From: Asticcacaulis sp.
Lineage (GTDB): Bacteria; Pseudomonadota; Alphaproteobacteria; Caulobacterales; Caulobacteraceae
Reading direction: 5' to 3'
Assembly (NCBI RefSeq): GCF_020217185.1
Contig: NZ_JAIWNX010000159.1
Span: 1-10,000, forward strand
DNA length: 10,000 nucleotides
The position numbers and the translations under genes are program-made. Below the pieces are notes generated by a model. That model ran no database searches. It saw nothing but the letters and a program-made list of their open reading frames with translations, and was not told the DNA's origin. This document shows, in pieces, positions 1 to 7,081 of this stretch (position 1 is the first letter of the stretch; each line of letters starts with the position of its first letter).

Positions 1-2580
1 TCGCGCAAATCGCCCCTGTCGGCCTTTGATGGCGTGATCAGCGGTATGCTGGCTGTGCGCGCCGAGGCCATTGAGGGCGCGGCTTCGATACAGGGCCTCG
101 ACAGCACCATAGGTCTCAATGGCCGGGTGGATTTTGAAAATACGCGCGTGGCCTTTTCGGGCACGTCGCAGGTGATGGCGACGCTGGACGGTGTCACCAG
201 CGGCACGATGCAGGGCCGCGCGCTTCGGGTGACGGCGCAGGATATGACGCTGCGCAGCGATCTGGCGCTCGATGCGGCCTCGGCCCTGACGCTGGACGGC
301 CCCTTGAGCGTCAGGGCCGGGGCTTTTACGCAGGACGCCCTGTCGCTCAACGACGCGGCGCTGGACCTCTCCGGGTTTTCGCTGGCGCACGGCTCCGAAG
401 GCACAGACCTCAGTTTTGAAGGCCGCGCCGTGGCCGCCCGCGCCGCGCAGGGTGATCTGAGCCTCGCCGACGTGACCGCGCGGCTGGACGGCACGGGGCG
501 CTTAGGGCCAGACGCTTATGAGATCGCCCTGACCACCGATGTGAACGGCCGCCAGGGCAGCTATCGCGGCATGGGCGCGCTGGCCGCCGACCGCGCCAGG
601 GCTCTGGCCGAGGGGCGTGTAGCCTTTGACGCCGCCAATGCCCGCCTGCCGGACGGCATACCGCCGGTGCCCGCACCGCCGCCGGGCCCGGACCTGATGG
701 TGTCTCTGCTGCGCGCCGCCGACCGTTTCAGTCTGTCGGCCGATACTGTGCGCGTGTCGCTGACCGGGCAGGGCAACCGCCACCGCTTCGCCGTGCGTCC
801 GGGCAAGCCGGTGCTGATCCGTCCGCTCGATGGCGGCGAGATCCGCCTGACGACCGAGGGCGCGTCCGCCCTGATCGCCAGCGATGCGCGCAGCACGTTT
901 AATATTGTGACGAGCGGCGAAACCCTGCCGGTGCTCAAGGCGCGGGTGTCGGACTTTGGTTTCGGCGCGCAGGGCGCGCTGGATGGCCGCCTGAGCCTTG
1001 AGGCCGGTTTCAACTTCGCGCCCGTCTATGGGGCGCAGGCCAGGGCCAATGGCCGTTTCGTCTATAGTGCGGCGGGCCTGTTGCAGGTGCGCCTTGATGA
1101 CTGCGTGCCCTTTACCGCTGACCGCGCCGATATTGGCGGCCGCCTGACCGCGGTGACCACCCGCCTGTGCCCGACGACGGCCCCCATCCTGACGATGACT
1201 GGGGGGCAGTGGCGTAGCGAAGGCCGTTTCGACAGCTTTACCGCCGCCGCGCCCGACTATCAGGTGGCACTGGCGGGCGGCGAGGGGGCCTTTACGGCCA
1301 GCAGCTTCGCGGATGCCGAGGGACTGGGCTTTACGGTGGCGCTGAAAACCCTGAAGGCCACCGACGCGCTCGACGCGCCGCGTTTCCATCCGGTGTTGAT
1401 CGCCGGAGACATAGCGCAGGGCCGCAGGACGCTGGACGGCAAGCTGGCTGTGACCTCAGCCGATGCGGCGGTGCAGGCGCGCGCTGGTGGACCTCTGGCC
1501 GAGATCAGACTGACCTCGGACGTGGCCAGTGGCCGGGGCCGCGCTGATCTAACTGCGACGAACCTGACCTTCGCACCGCAAAAACTGCAACCGCTCGACC
1601 TGACGCCGATGGTGGCGGGAGTAGTGCAGCGCGACACCACGGGCCGCGTCGATTTCAAGGGGTTTGTCGGCTGGTCGCCGGACGGTTCGACCTCAGGCGG
1701 CGTGCTGACGCTCAATGAGATGGGCTTTACCGGCCCGGCGGGTCTGGTCGAGGGCCTGAACGGGCGCATTGACTTTACCTCTCTGGCTCCGCTGCAATCG
1801 GCGCCAGGTCAGACCCTGACGATCCGCAACGTCACCAGCGTCGTGCCACTGAAAGACGTGCGGGCGGTGGTGCAGTTCGCGGGGGAGTATCTGAAGCTCG
1901 AAAGCGCGCGCGTCACCAGCGACGGCGGCGATTTCGCCCTGGCCCCGATGGACGTGCCGTTCGATACAACCAAGCCGCTCAAGGGCGAACTGAGCTTTGA
2001 CAAGGTCGATTTCGGCAAGGTGGTGGCCTCAAGCCCGTTCGCCAAGGACGCTGAATTTACTGGCTTCGTGTCGGGCAAGCTGCCGTTTGAACTGAATGGC
2101 GGTAAGCTCAGTGTGCGTAAGGGCTATCTGCTGGGCGAAGGGCCGGGCCGTGTCTCGATCCGCCGCAACGCGGTGACCGCGGTGGCGGCTGAGGGCGGGA
2201 CGGTCAGCAACGCCGATAAGGCTGCCGTCCCGGTGGCCCCGACGCCCGATCCGGCCCCAAATATCGTCGAAGGCCTTGCCTATCAGGCGATGGAGCATCT
2301 GGCCTATGAGGAACTGTCAGCGGCGGTGAATACGGATGACAAGGGGCGGCTGAACTTCAACTTCCGCATCGTCGGACGCTATGATCCGCCGCAGCGCCGG
2401 GAGGCGAAGATCGGCCTGATTGACTATCTGCGCGGCACCTGGACGCAAAAGCCTATCGACCTGCCCTCCGATACCAAGGTCAATCTCAATCTGGATGTGA
2501 ATTACAATCTCGATGAGTTCCTTAAGGACTATTTCGAGGTGCAAAAACGGGGTGGCTTCGACTGGTCGAAGCTCAAATAA
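1..2580 (+). CDS. ydbH: YdbH-family intermembrane lipid-transport protein (5' partial)
   Basis: The frame is open from the first base of the window, so the start lies upstream; 859 residues are visible, against about 880 for E. coli YdbH. The protein is rich in short alternating beta-strand stretches with repeated Gly/Asp turns, as in the AsmA-like/TamB class. The C-terminal third carries the YdbH signature region: a stretch around LNEMGFTGPAGLVEGLNGRI, then a conserved IDFTSLAPL segment, and near the end a DYLRGTW motif followed by a NLNLDVNYNL segment. Members of this family are anchored in the inner membrane and form a hydrophobic periplasmic groove thought to carry phospholipids to the outer membrane, redundantly with TamB and YhdP in E. 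coli. The next two genes are its known partners, ynbE and ydbL, which strengthens the assignment. The N-terminal membrane anchor cannot be seen. The older label 'dicarboxylate transport' for this family is probably wrong. Confidence 0.85.
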   Translation, partial: SRKSPLSAFDGVISGMLAVRAEAIEGAASIQGLDSTIGLNGRVDFENTRVAFSGTSQVMATLDGVTSGTMQGRALRVTAQDMTLRSDLALDAASALTLDGPLSVRAGAFTQDALSLNDAALDLSGFSLAHGSEGTDLSFEGRAVAARAAQGDLSLADVTARLDGTGRLGPDAYEIALTTDVNGRQGSYRGMGALAADRARALAEGRVAFDAANARLPDGIPPVPAPPPGPDLMVSLLRAADRFSLSADTVRVSLTGQGNRHRFAVRPGKPVLIRPLDGGEIRLTTEGASALIASDARSTFNIVTSGETLPVLKARVSDFGFGAQGALDGRLSLEAGFNFAPVYGAQARANGRFVYSAAGLLQVRLDDCVPFTADRADIGGRLTAVTTRLCPTTAPILTMTGGQWRSEGRFDSFTAAAPDYQVALAGGEGAFTASSFADAEGLGFTVALKTLKATDALDAPRFHPVLIAGDIAQGRRTLDGKLAVTSADAAVQARAGGPLAEIRLTSDVASGRGRADLTATNLTFAPQKLQPLDLTPMVAGVVQRDTTGRVDFKGFVGWSPDGSTSGGVLTLNEMGFTGPAGLVEGLNGRIDFTSLAPLQSAPGQTLTIRNVTSVVPLKDVRAVVQFAGEYLKLESARVTSDGGDFALAPMDVPFDTTKPLKGELSFDKVDFGKVVASSPFAKDAEFTGFVSGKLPFELNGGKLSVRKGYLLGEGPGRVSIRRNAVTAVAAEGGTVSNADKAAVPVAPTPDPAPNIVEGLAYQAMEHLAYEELSAAVNTDDKGRLNFNFRIVGRYDPPQRREAKIGLIDYLRGTWTQKPIDLPSDTKVNLNLDVNYNLDEFLKDYFEVQKRGGFDWSKLK

Positions 2581-2713
2581 GGCCCGTTACGCAGGGCGCT
2601 CTCGCTGACACAATTATGCTCAATAGACAGAGGTAGAATGTCTCTGTCATTCAGGCCCGGTTCAGCTTATAGCTGATATCCAGACGTCATGATCTCTTGC
2701 TGTGGAGCCCTTC
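2581..2713 (+). promoter_or_regulatory. ydbH-ynbE gap with two inverted repeats
   Basis: The 133 bases between the ydbH stop and the ynbE start contain two perfect small inverted repeats. One is GACAGAG (2626-2632) pairing with CTCTGTC (2642-2648) over a 9-base loop. The other is TCAGCT (2662-2667) pairing with AGCTGA (2671-2676) over a 3-base loop. Neither is followed by a T-run, so they do not look like intrinsic terminators. They could be an operator, an RNA-processing site or a partial terminator. No convincing promoter hexamers were found, and the ynbE ribosome-binding site GGAG lies at 2704-2707. Confidence 0.3.
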
Positions 2714-2911
2714 ATGTTGAAATCCCCTGTCGCCCGCGCGGGCGTGGCCGTCCTGTGTCTGGCCGGTGTAGCGCTCACCGCGGCCTGCACGCCGACGGTT
2801 CGCCTTCAGGTCGATCCCATCACCATCTACGCCAAGCTTGACGCCAATGTGCGTATCTCGCTGGATGAGGATGTGAAGGCCCTCGTCAAACAAAATCCGG
2901 ACCTGTTCTGA
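2714..2911 (+). CDS. ynbE: YnbE-like outer-membrane lipoprotein
   Basis: A 65-residue lipoprotein. The ATG at 2714 is chosen over the in-frame GTG at 2702 because GGAG (2704-2707) sits 6 bases before the ATG. Residues 1-24 form a lipoprotein signal peptide ending in a lipobox (ALTAAC) with the lipidated Cys at residue 25. The mature part, TPTVRLQVDPITIYAKLDAN and on to the C-terminus, matches the YnbE-like family, whose length is also about 60 residues. In E. coli YnbE is an outer-membrane lipoprotein that stacks by beta-strand pairing onto the end of YdbH, completing a bridge across the periplasm. Here it follows ydbH and precedes ydbL in the same order. Its TGA overlaps the ydbL ribosome-binding site, so translation of the two is probably coupled. 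Confidence 0.88.
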   Translation: MLKSPVARAGVAVLCLAGVALTAACTPTVRLQVDPITIYAKLDANVRISLDEDVKALVKQNPDLF

Positions 2912-2922
2912 GGAATTTGGCT

Positions 2923-3300
2923 ATGAAAAAGACCCTGTTTTCGATCCTCAGCGCCGTCGTCGTGTCGTCGGCCGTGCTGACTACCGGTATCGCCCTGAAC
3001 GCCCCGGCCTACGCCCAATCCGCCGCCAAGGCGACCGTCGATGCCGCCAAGGCCGCCGGTACGGTGGGCGAGCAATCCGACGGCTATCTGGGCCTCGTCA
3101 AGGACTCAGCCGACGCCGCCACCAAGGCCGCCGTCGATGAGATCAATGCCGGCCGTGCCCGCGTCTATGCCGAAGCCGCTGCCAAGAATGGCGTCTCTCC
3201 GGCCGCCGCCGGGGCCTCGGCCTACAACAATGTGATCTTCCCAAAGGTCAAAACCGGGGAATATTACAAGGACGATTCCGGCAACTGGAAGCGCAAGTAA
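2923..3300 (+). CDS. ydbL: YdbL-family (DUF1318) periplasmic protein
   Basis: A 125-residue exported protein. The ATG at 2923 is preferred to the upstream TTG at 2917: AGGA at 2911-2914, overlapping the ynbE stop codon, is 8 bases before the ATG, and MKKTLFSIL is a typical signal-peptide start. A Sec signal peptide spans residues 1-31 (cleavage after AYA, before QSA). The mature part is Ala-rich and helical and ends with a conserved YNNVIFPKVKTGEYY segment and a basic tail, as expected for DUF1318/YdbL. In E. coli YdbL acts in the periplasm with YdbH and YnbE and is thought to keep YnbE from self-multimerising wrongly. It is the last gene of the set, and a strong terminator follows. Confidence 0.85.
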   Translation: MKKTLFSILSAVVVSSAVLTTGIALNAPAYAQSAAKATVDAAKAAGTVGEQSDGYLGLVKDSADAATKAAVDEINAGRARVYAEAAAKNGVSPAAAGASAYNNVIFPKVKTGEYYKDDSGNWKRK

Positions 3301-3324
3301 GCCTTCTGATTTCACGGCTTCTTA

Positions 3325-3360
3325 AAGGCCCTGTGGCAGTGTGTGCCGCAGGGCCTTCTT
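3325..3360 (+). terminator. Intrinsic terminator after ydbL
   Basis: A 14-base-pair stem, AAGGCCCTGTGGCA (3325-3338) with TGCCGCAGGGCCTT (3344-3357) containing one T-G wobble, closes a 5-base loop. It is followed by a short T-rich stretch (CTTCTTCG). It lies 24 bases after the ydbL stop and ends the ydbH-ynbE-ydbL unit. Confidence 0.8.
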
Positions 3361-3390
3361 CGTGCGTGAGTGGCATATGACGTGCAGGGC

Positions 3391-3419
3391 TTCGTCAAAA
3401 TTCGCCTGACTGGTTTATT
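3391..3419 (+). promoter_or_regulatory. Weak candidate promoter for the acyltransferase gene
   Basis: TTCGTC (3391-3396) and TTTATT (3414-3419) are separated by 17 bases, between the ydbL terminator and the acyltransferase ATG. The -10 element matches the vegetative consensus at 4 of 6 positions, but the -35 is poor. The implied leader is about 22 bases. Only the position, after a strong terminator and ahead of a lone gene, makes it worth recording. Confidence 0.25.
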
Positions 3420-3447
3420 TCAGGACACCCCGCACAGGAACCCGCCC

Positions 3448-4566
3448 ATGACGACACCCATTCGCGCCGCCGTTTCCCAGGCCGCAGCCGACAATATCCG
3501 GCCGCTGACCTCGCTGCGTTTCTTTGCGGCGGTGTGGGTGATCCTCTACAGCTACTGGTCGGCGCTCGAAGGGGCCATCCCCATCGGTATCATCGAAAAG
3601 GGCTATCTGGGGGTCGATCTGTTCTTCATCCTGTCGGGTTTCATTCTGAGCCACGTCTATATGACGTCGCTGGGGGAAGGGCGGTTCCGCTACGGGTCTT
3701 TCATCGTCAACCGGCTGGCGCGCGTCTATCCGCTGCATCTGGCGACGCTGTGTTTTGCTATCCTGCTGTGGGGGGCCGCGACGCTGAAAGGCATGAGCGT
3801 TGACAAGAATCTGGTCAACTGGCCGTCCCTGCCGGCGCATCTGTTCCTCGTGCAGGCCTGGGGTCTGGCGCCGGAAGCGTCCTTCAACCACCCTTCGTGG
3901 TCGATTTCAGCGGAATGGTTCGCCTATCTGCTGTTCCCGATCTTCGGCACGGTGGCGTGGTCGATGCGCGCCCGTCCGTGGCTGGCTGTCGGTCTGTCGG
4001 TCACCTTCCTCGTCAGCCTGTATATGATTTTTGAAGCCTTTATGGGCTTCAAGCTGACCTCGGCCACCGTCTTCTGGGGGGCGCTGCGTATCGTGCCGAC
4101 CTTCATGCTGGGCTGCGCACTTTATCTGGTGTGGCGGTCGGGCAAGCTGACGCCGCAGGTGGCGCTGATGGGGGCGGCAGCCTCCAGCCTGATCGTCATT
4201 GCTGCGGCCTCGTGGCTGAAGATCGACGCCCTGATCGTGCCGATGCTGGGTCTGATGCTGTTGTGCGTGTCGCGCTTTGGTAATGGCGGCGTGATGGGCA
4301 ACCCCGTGCTCGTCTATCTCGGCGAAGTGTCGTTCGCCATGTACATGGTCTATGTGCCATGGAAATGGGTCTATCTCAATGTGATGGGGATGGTGCTGGG
4401 TACGGGGGATGCGCCTTTGCCGCTGCTGTGGTGGACGGTGGGCCTGATCGCCATTATCCCCGTCGCCATGCTGGGCCATCACATTGTCGAACTGCCGATG
4501 CGCCATGTCGTGCGCCATCTGGGGGACCGGCTGCGCTATCGACTCGCTTACCGCCTGGCGCGTTAG
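3448..4566 (+). CDS. Acyltransferase-3 family membrane protein (OafA/NodX-like)
   Basis: A 372-residue polytopic membrane protein of the acyltransferase-3 family, whose members move acetyl or other acyl groups onto extracytoplasmic sugars such as O-antigen, capsule, Nod factors or peptidoglycan. The ATG at 3448 is chosen because AGGA (3436-3439) lies 8 bases upstream; an in-frame GTG at 3370 would add 26 unlikely residues. Visible motifs: LRFFAAVWV in the first membrane segment (residues 23-31), GVDLFFILSGF (55-65), RLAR followed by YP (89-95), and SWSISAEW (150-157), then roughly six to seven further hydrophobic segments. The first-helix motif Arg-X10-His is altered: Arg24 is present but position 35 is Ser. 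The acceptor sugar cannot be told, since there is no polysaccharide cluster nearby. The gene stands alone between two terminators. Confidence 0.88.
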   Translation: MTTPIRAAVSQAAADNIRPLTSLRFFAAVWVILYSYWSALEGAIPIGIIEKGYLGVDLFFILSGFILSHVYMTSLGEGRFRYGSFIVNRLARVYPLHLATLCFAILLWGAATLKGMSVDKNLVNWPSLPAHLFLVQAWGLAPEASFNHPSWSISAEWFAYLLFPIFGTVAWSMRARPWLAVGLSVTFLVSLYMIFEAFMGFKLTSATVFWGALRIVPTFMLGCALYLVWRSGKLTPQVALMGAAASSLIVIAAASWLKIDALIVPMLGLMLLCVSRFGNGGVMGNPVLVYLGEVSFAMYMVYVPWKWVYLNVMGMVLGTGDAPLPLLWWTVGLIAIIPVAMLGHHIVELPMRHVVRHLGDRLRYRLAYRLAR

Positions 4567-4613
4567 ATCAGTTTGCTCCGCTCTCATCCGTAAGCGGACG
4601 AAACCCCATAATT

Positions 4614-4658
4614 CGAGCGTCTTTTCCCGCGTGCGGCGAAAAGACGCTCGTTTTTTTT
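4614..4658 (+). terminator. Strong intrinsic terminator after the acyltransferase
   Basis: A perfect 12-base-pair stem, CGAGCGTCTTTT (4614-4625) with AAAAGACGCTCG (4639-4650), closes a 13-base GC-rich loop. Eight T residues (4651-4658) follow directly. This is the clearest terminator in the window and isolates the acyltransferase from the CHAP gene. Confidence 0.92.
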
Positions 4659-4680
4659 CGCCCGCGCCCCGAATTTATAG

Positions 4681-4696
4681 TTAACTGATGTTTAAC
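4681..4696 (+). promoter_or_regulatory. CtrA-type binding box
   Basis: TTAA (4681-4684), seven bases, then TTAAC (4692-4696) is an exact match to the full CtrA consensus TTAA-N7-TTAAC known from Caulobacter and related alphaproteobacteria. It lies in the AT-rich gap ahead of the CHAP gene, 226 bases before its start and just after the preceding terminator, so the CHAP gene is the only likely target. CtrA is the master cell-cycle response regulator. No good -10 element was found at the usual distance, so activation and repression cannot be told apart. Confidence 0.55.
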
Positions 4697-4921
4697 AACT
4701 TTTTTGCAACATCCTCAGGCACGGCCCGTCCGGATGTGGGAAATTTACCACGATTTGGAAAATAAAGGCTTTGTAAATGCCGCTGAGTTATGTATCAAAC
4801 CTCTACAAGTAAATGTTGCGGGCGTTTTAGCTGATCTTTTTCACCCGCAGCCACCCCCTGTAAGACCCCTAAGAGGACCGCCGCAAAGGCCCCTCGATCA
4901 GGCCCCAAATGGAGTGCTCGT
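4697..4921. other. AT-rich leader/intergenic region before the CHAP gene
   Basis: These 225 bases are distinctly richer in A and T than the neighbouring genes. The TTG-initiated reading frame that crosses them (4704-4928) has no ribosome-binding site and no family resemblance, so it is not called. A weak inverted repeat, GCGGGCG (4818-4824) against CACCCGC (4842-4848) with one mismatch, is present. GGAG at 4911-4914 is the ribosome-binding site of the CHAP gene. No clear promoter hexamers could be fixed. A long 5' leader is possible if transcription starts near the CtrA box. Confidence 0.4.
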
Positions 4922-5959
4922 GTGCTGAAAAGACTAAGCGTATTGGCCCTGTCGGCGACTCTGGCGTTTGGCGCCGTGGGCGCGCAGGCCGCTGAGAAGA
5001 AATCCCCCTACTGGCAATGCGTCACCTTCGCCCGGTCGATCACGGGTATGAACATTTTCGGTGACGCCTGGACGTGGTGGGAAGGCGCTTCGGGCAAATA
5101 CGACAAGGGTCAGGCACCGAAGGCCGGGGCGGTTCTGGTGTTCCGTCCGCAGGGCAAGATGCGACTGGGCCACGTGGCCGTCGTCTCTCAGGTTATTACT
5201 GATCGCGTCATTCAGATCACCCACGCCAACTGGTCGCCCATCGGTGGCCGCCGTGGTCAGGTCGAAAAAGACGTCACCGTCGTCGATGTCTCGGACAAGG
5301 GCGACTGGAGCAAGGTGAAGGTGTGGTACGGCCCGATCGCCGATGTGGGCACCACGGTCTATCCGACCTATGGCTTTATCTATCAGGCGGCCCAGAAGGG
5401 TCAGGAGATGGGGGAAAACCTCGTCACGCAGGTGCTCGACAAGCCGACCGTCAAGAAGCCGTCTGCGTTCGACAAGGTGGCGCAGAAGACGTCCTCCAAG
5501 ACCAGCAATAAGGCTCTGGTCAATGCCCTGACCACCGATGTCGAAGCGCCGCGCAGTCAGGCGCTGGCCTCCGCGACGGCGGACGATGCGGTGGCGCCCA
5601 AGCCCGCCGATGTGAAGCCGGACGCCAAGGCCGCGGATAAGGCCAAGGCGAGCAAGACGAAGACCTCCACCGAAAAGGCCGTCGCTGATAAAGATGCCGA
5701 CAAGGCTCCGGCGGCGAAATCAAAGACCAAGACAGACAAGGGCGACAAGACGACCAAGGTCGCCGACAACGCCAAGGCGGACAAGAGCGCCAAGGCCGCG
5801 CCGAAGTCGGGCAAGAAGGCCGTCGCCGAAGCGGACGACAAGGCCGCAAAGACTTCCAAAACCGCCAAGGCTGATAAGGCTGACAAATCGGGGACCAAAA
5901 AGGTCGCCGAAGCCGAGGCCAAAAAATCCGAAAAGAAGACAGAGAAGACCAAGGCCTGA
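4922..5959 (+). CDS. Secreted CHAP-domain protein with Lys/Ala-rich tail
   Basis: A 345-residue exported protein starting with GTG, 7 bases after GGAG (4911-4914). Residues 1-23 are a Sec signal peptide (cleavage after AQA). A CHAP domain follows (about residues 27-150): Cys33 in YWQCVTFAR, His84 in LGHVAVVSQV and Asn103 in ITHANW fit the Cys-His-Asn active site of this class, which cleaves amide or peptide bonds in peptidoglycan. The active Cys lies only about ten residues after the signal cleavage site. A linker of about 70 residues leads into a low-complexity tail (about 222-345) made largely of Lys, Ala, Asp and Thr with recurring ADK/KADK units, resembling histone H1 tails and probably disordered. 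The tail may bind cell wall or other polyanions. A CtrA-type box upstream suggests cell-cycle control, consistent with a role in growth or division of the wall. Substrate is unknown. Confidence 0.82.
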   Translation: MLKRLSVLALSATLAFGAVGAQAAEKKSPYWQCVTFARSITGMNIFGDAWTWWEGASGKYDKGQAPKAGAVLVFRPQGKMRLGHVAVVSQVITDRVIQITHANWSPIGGRRGQVEKDVTVVDVSDKGDWSKVKVWYGPIADVGTTVYPTYGFIYQAAQKGQEMGENLVTQVLDKPTVKKPSAFDKVAQKTSSKTSNKALVNALTTDVEAPRSQALASATADDAVAPKPADVKPDAKAADKAKASKTKTSTEKAVADKDADKAPAAKSKTKTDKGDKTTKVADNAKADKSAKAAPKSGKKAVAEADDKAAKTSKTAKADKADKSGTKKVAEAEAKKSEKKTEKTKA

Positions 5960-5986
5960 GCCGGTTCTTTTTGTCTGAAGGTTTGC

Positions 5987-6014
5987 AACGCCGCTGGTCC
6001 CGCCAGCGGCGTTT
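5987..6014 (+). terminator. Intrinsic terminator after the CHAP gene
   Basis: A perfect 11-base-pair stem, AACGCCGCTGG (5987-5997) with CCAGCGGCGTT (6003-6013), closes a 5-base loop 27 bases after the stop codon. The T-tract is short (TTT), so termination may be less than complete. Confidence 0.7.
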
Positions 6015-6057
6015 GACTTGTCAGGGCGACGCAAAGCGGCCTATTCAGGAATGATCT

Positions 6058-7074
6058 GTGAGAGGCCCCATGCTGAACATCTATAGCCGTGACGCGGCCC
6101 CGGACGGGGCCTTTACCGTGGTGCCGCCCGAAGGGGCAGGGGACGAGGCCGGCTGGTGCGAGATTACGCCGGACGGGGTGTGGATCGACCTCTACAATCC
6201 GGACCGTGAGGAAGAACGTTATGTCGAAGGCGTCGTCGGGCTGAACCTGCCGACGCGCGAGGACATGCAGGAGATCGAGTTTTCGTCGCGCCTCTATCTC
6301 GAAGACGGCGCGGCCTTCATGACGGCGCTGGTAGCTTTTTACGGTGGCTTCGACCACCTGCAATCGGGGCCGGTGACCTTCGTCCTGCACCGTCAGCACC
6401 TGATCACCATTCGCTATATCGACCCCAAATCGTTCAGCATCTTTGCCGAACGCACGGTGCGCCATCCGGAAAACTGCGATCGGGCACACGAAGCGCTGGC
6501 CAACCTGCTGGAGGTGCTGATCGACCGCACGGCGGACCTGCTGGAAAAGGCGTCGGCCACGGTGGATGAGATTTCCGGGCGTATCTTCGCGCCCAAGCGC
6601 GGGCGCAATCTGGAGCGAGTCCTGCGCGAACTGGGCCGTTGTCAGTCGGACACGGCGCGCATCCGCGACAGCCTCGTCTCCTTTGGCCGGCTACTGCTGT
6701 TTGCGCGGGCGCTGGATCGCGAACTGGTCGGAGCGGACGAGACGGGCTTCAATGCCTTCCATGACAAGCTGCGCACGCTGGAAAAGGACGTGGCCTCGCT
6801 GAACGATCATTCGGCCTTTGTGTCGGGCAATATCGCCTATCTGCACGACGCGGCGCTGGGGGTAATCAATCTGGAGCAGAACACGACCATCAAGATCGTC
6901 TCGGTGGCCTCGGTGGCCTTTCTGCCGCCAACCCTGATCGCTTCGCTCTATGGGATGAATTTCGAATTCATGCCCGAACTGCACGTGCCGTGGGCGTACC
7001 CGCTCGTGGTGCTGGCCATGATCGCCTCAGCGGTCGGGCCGCTGGTGTGGTTCCGCCTCAAAGGGTGGTTATAA
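6058..7074 (+). CDS. corA: CorA-type magnesium/divalent cation channel
   Basis: A 338-residue protein of the CorA family, pentameric inner-membrane channels that admit Mg2+ (and Co2+ or Ni2+). A large, mostly alpha/beta cytoplasmic domain with long helices (about residues 1-270) is followed by two C-terminal membrane helices. The selectivity motif Gly-Met-Asn at residues 299-301 sits in the sequence SLYGMNFEFMPEL at the end of the first helix, and the protein ends with a basic WFRLKGWL tail, all typical of CorA. Length is normal for the family. The GTG at 6058 has AGGA (6047-6050) 7 bases upstream; an in-frame ATG at 6070 with AGAGG close before it is the alternative start. The gene stands alone and runs head-on into the pentapeptide gene with a 7-base gap. 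No Mg2+-sensing leader is visible in the roughly 45 bases before it. Confidence 0.92.
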   Translation: MRGPMLNIYSRDAAPDGAFTVVPPEGAGDEAGWCEITPDGVWIDLYNPDREEERYVEGVVGLNLPTREDMQEIEFSSRLYLEDGAAFMTALVAFYGGFDHLQSGPVTFVLHRQHLITIRYIDPKSFSIFAERTVRHPENCDRAHEALANLLEVLIDRTADLLEKASATVDEISGRIFAPKRGRNLERVLRELGRCQSDTARIRDSLVSFGRLLLFARALDRELVGADETGFNAFHDKLRTLEKDVASLNDHSAFVSGNIAYLHDAALGVINLEQNTTIKIVSVASVAFLPPTLIASLYGMNFEFMPELHVPWAYPLVVLAMIASAVGPLVWFRLKGWL

Positions 7075-7081
7075 AAGCGAC

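Noticed and set aside
502..1389. A 295-codon minus-strand frame opposite ydbH
   Set aside because: Shadow of the ydbH reading frame; Arg/Ala/Gly-rich with no domain features.
3370..3447. N-terminal extension of the acyltransferase from a GTG at 3370
   Set aside because: The ATG at 3448 has a well-spaced AGGA, and the 26 extra residues do not look like family sequence; the extension also crosses the candidate promoter.
4704..4928. A 74-codon plus-strand frame in the gap before the CHAP gene
   Set aside because: TTG start with no ribosome-binding site, no family resemblance, overlap with the CHAP start, and AT-rich regulatory-looking DNA.
5630..5956. Short repeats of Lys/Ala/Asp codons as a possible DNA satellite
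   Set aside because: Repetition is at the level of amino-acid composition, and the DNA units are irregular; explained by the low-complexity protein tail.
5557..6489. A 310-codon minus-strand frame opposite the CHAP tail and corA start
   Set aside because: Crosses two real plus-strand genes and a terminator; its Ala/Ser/Leu bias is the reverse reading of the Lys/Ala tail.
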